NCBI GenBank assembly: GCA_040235415.1
Contig: JBECKR010000212.1
Span: 1 to 5,826 of the forward strand
Length of the DNA stretch: 5,826 nt
Direction: 5' to 3'
Source: JBECKR01 sp040235415
GTDB taxonomy: Bacteria > Acidobacteriota > Polarisedimenticolia > Polarisedimenticolales > Polarisedimenticolaceae
Shown: positions 5,480 to 5,826 of the stretch, one piece after another
Numbering within the stretch: the stretch's first letter is position 1
Layout of the letters: each line of letters starts with the position of its first letter
Position numbers and translations under genes: made by a program
The notes under the pieces: model-generated
Databases searched by the model: none
What the model was told of the DNA's origin: nothing
Seen by the model: only the letters and a program-made list of their open reading frames with translations

Positions 5480-5826
5480 GTGCTGCGGCGGCTGATCGAA
5501 GCGATCGGACGGTTTCGCGACGGCGGCGTGCGCGTCGCGGCCTGGTCGACGTACGCGACCGAGAGCCGGCGTCTGTCGCTCGGCATCAAGGACCGCGAGA
5601 CCGGAAACGTCCACGCTCCGCTCGGCATCGGCGACGCCGCAGGCGCGCGCTACCTCCTGGCGTGGAGCGACGGTCTCGTGAGCCGCGGCTACGTCGAGCG
5701 CCGCCGCCTCGATCGCGACGTCGAGTCGGCGCTGCGGCAGGCGCGGGCCGCCGCGTACCACGACCCGGACGCGGCGCGCGTCGCGGGCCCGGCGGCGATC
5801 CCGGAGGTACCGCTGCGCGACGACAC
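5480..5826 (+). CDS. PmbA/TldE-like subunit, N-terminal part (cut by window edge)
   Basis: An open frame from a GTG start to the right edge (115 codons plus 2 bases), against about 430-450 residues for PmbA/TldE. It begins MLRRLIEAIGRF. It then shows the N-terminal pattern of the TldD/PmbA fold: a strand VRVAAWSTYATESRRLSLGI (17-36), ETGNVHAPLGIGDAAGARYL (40-59), WSDGLVSRGYVERRRL (62-77) and a helix DVESALRQARAAA (80-92), matching in order the equivalent parts of the upstream TldD. PmbA/TldE is the subunit that lacks the metal site and pairs with TldD in the protease; the regions that would prove this lie outside the window. The call rests on this N-terminal pattern, a strong ribosome binding site, and the 9-base gap to tldD. 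A second TldD-type subunit is the main alternative. Confidence 0.72.
   Translation, partial: MLRRLIEAIGRFRDGGVRVAAWSTYATESRRLSLGIKDRETGNVHAPLGIGDAAGARYLLAWSDGLVSRGYVERRRLDRDVESALRQARAAAYHDPDAARVAGPAAIPEVPLRDD

Noticed and set aside
3929..5761. Long minus-strand open frames opposite the tldD-like and pmbA-like genes
   Set aside because: Low-complexity Arg/Ala/Gly-rich translations without motifs; the plus strand holds the HExxxH and GTCGK motifs and proper ribosome binding sites.

Overview
This is a very GC-rich bacterial chromosomal segment (about 70 % G+C or more by eye), densely packed with housekeeping and DNA/nucleotide-metabolism genes. Nothing mobile is visible: no insertion sequence, tRNA, rRNA or CRISPR array. 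The composition and the mix of genes fit a high-GC, probably Gram-negative soil or sediment lineage (for example Myxococcota, Acidobacteriota, Eisenbacteria or a relative). The sequence alone does not fix the phylum.

The left two thirds (1-3878) is one minus-strand operon, read right to left: a dGTPase-family HD-domain protein (dgt-like), ribose-5-phosphate isomerase B (rpiB), serine hydroxymethyltransferase (glyA) and the N-terminal part of a DinG/YoaA-type iron-sulfur DNA helicase that runs off the left edge. Each of the three junctions is a 4-base stop/start overlap (GTGA, ATGA, ATGA), so the four genes are almost certainly co-transcribed and translationally coupled. The theme is nucleotide supply and DNA maintenance: dNTP handling, ribose-5-phosphate, one-carbon units for purine and dTMP synthesis, and a repair helicase.

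A 92-base divergent intergenic region (3879-3970) separates this operon from a plus-strand pair. It holds a good sigma70-like promoter for each direction, with the two -35 boxes back to back and only 2 bases apart. The plus-strand promoter appears to drive a leaderless mRNA. Its whole 17-base spacer is an inverted repeat that could be an operator.

The right third (3971-5826) encodes a TldD-family metallopeptidase and, directly after it with a perfect Shine-Dalgarno sequence over the stop codon, the start of a PmbA/TldE-like partner cut by the right edge. Together they would form a TldD/TldE-type two-subunit protease.

The most notable point is the dGTPase-like protein. It keeps all four metal ligands of the HD site, but the catalytic histidine of the family is a proline, and several neighbouring active-site positions (the FxHN motif and the Tyr/Asn of the last HD helix) are also changed. 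This suggests a dGTPase homologue with lost or altered chemistry that is nevertheless the first gene of an essential-type operon.
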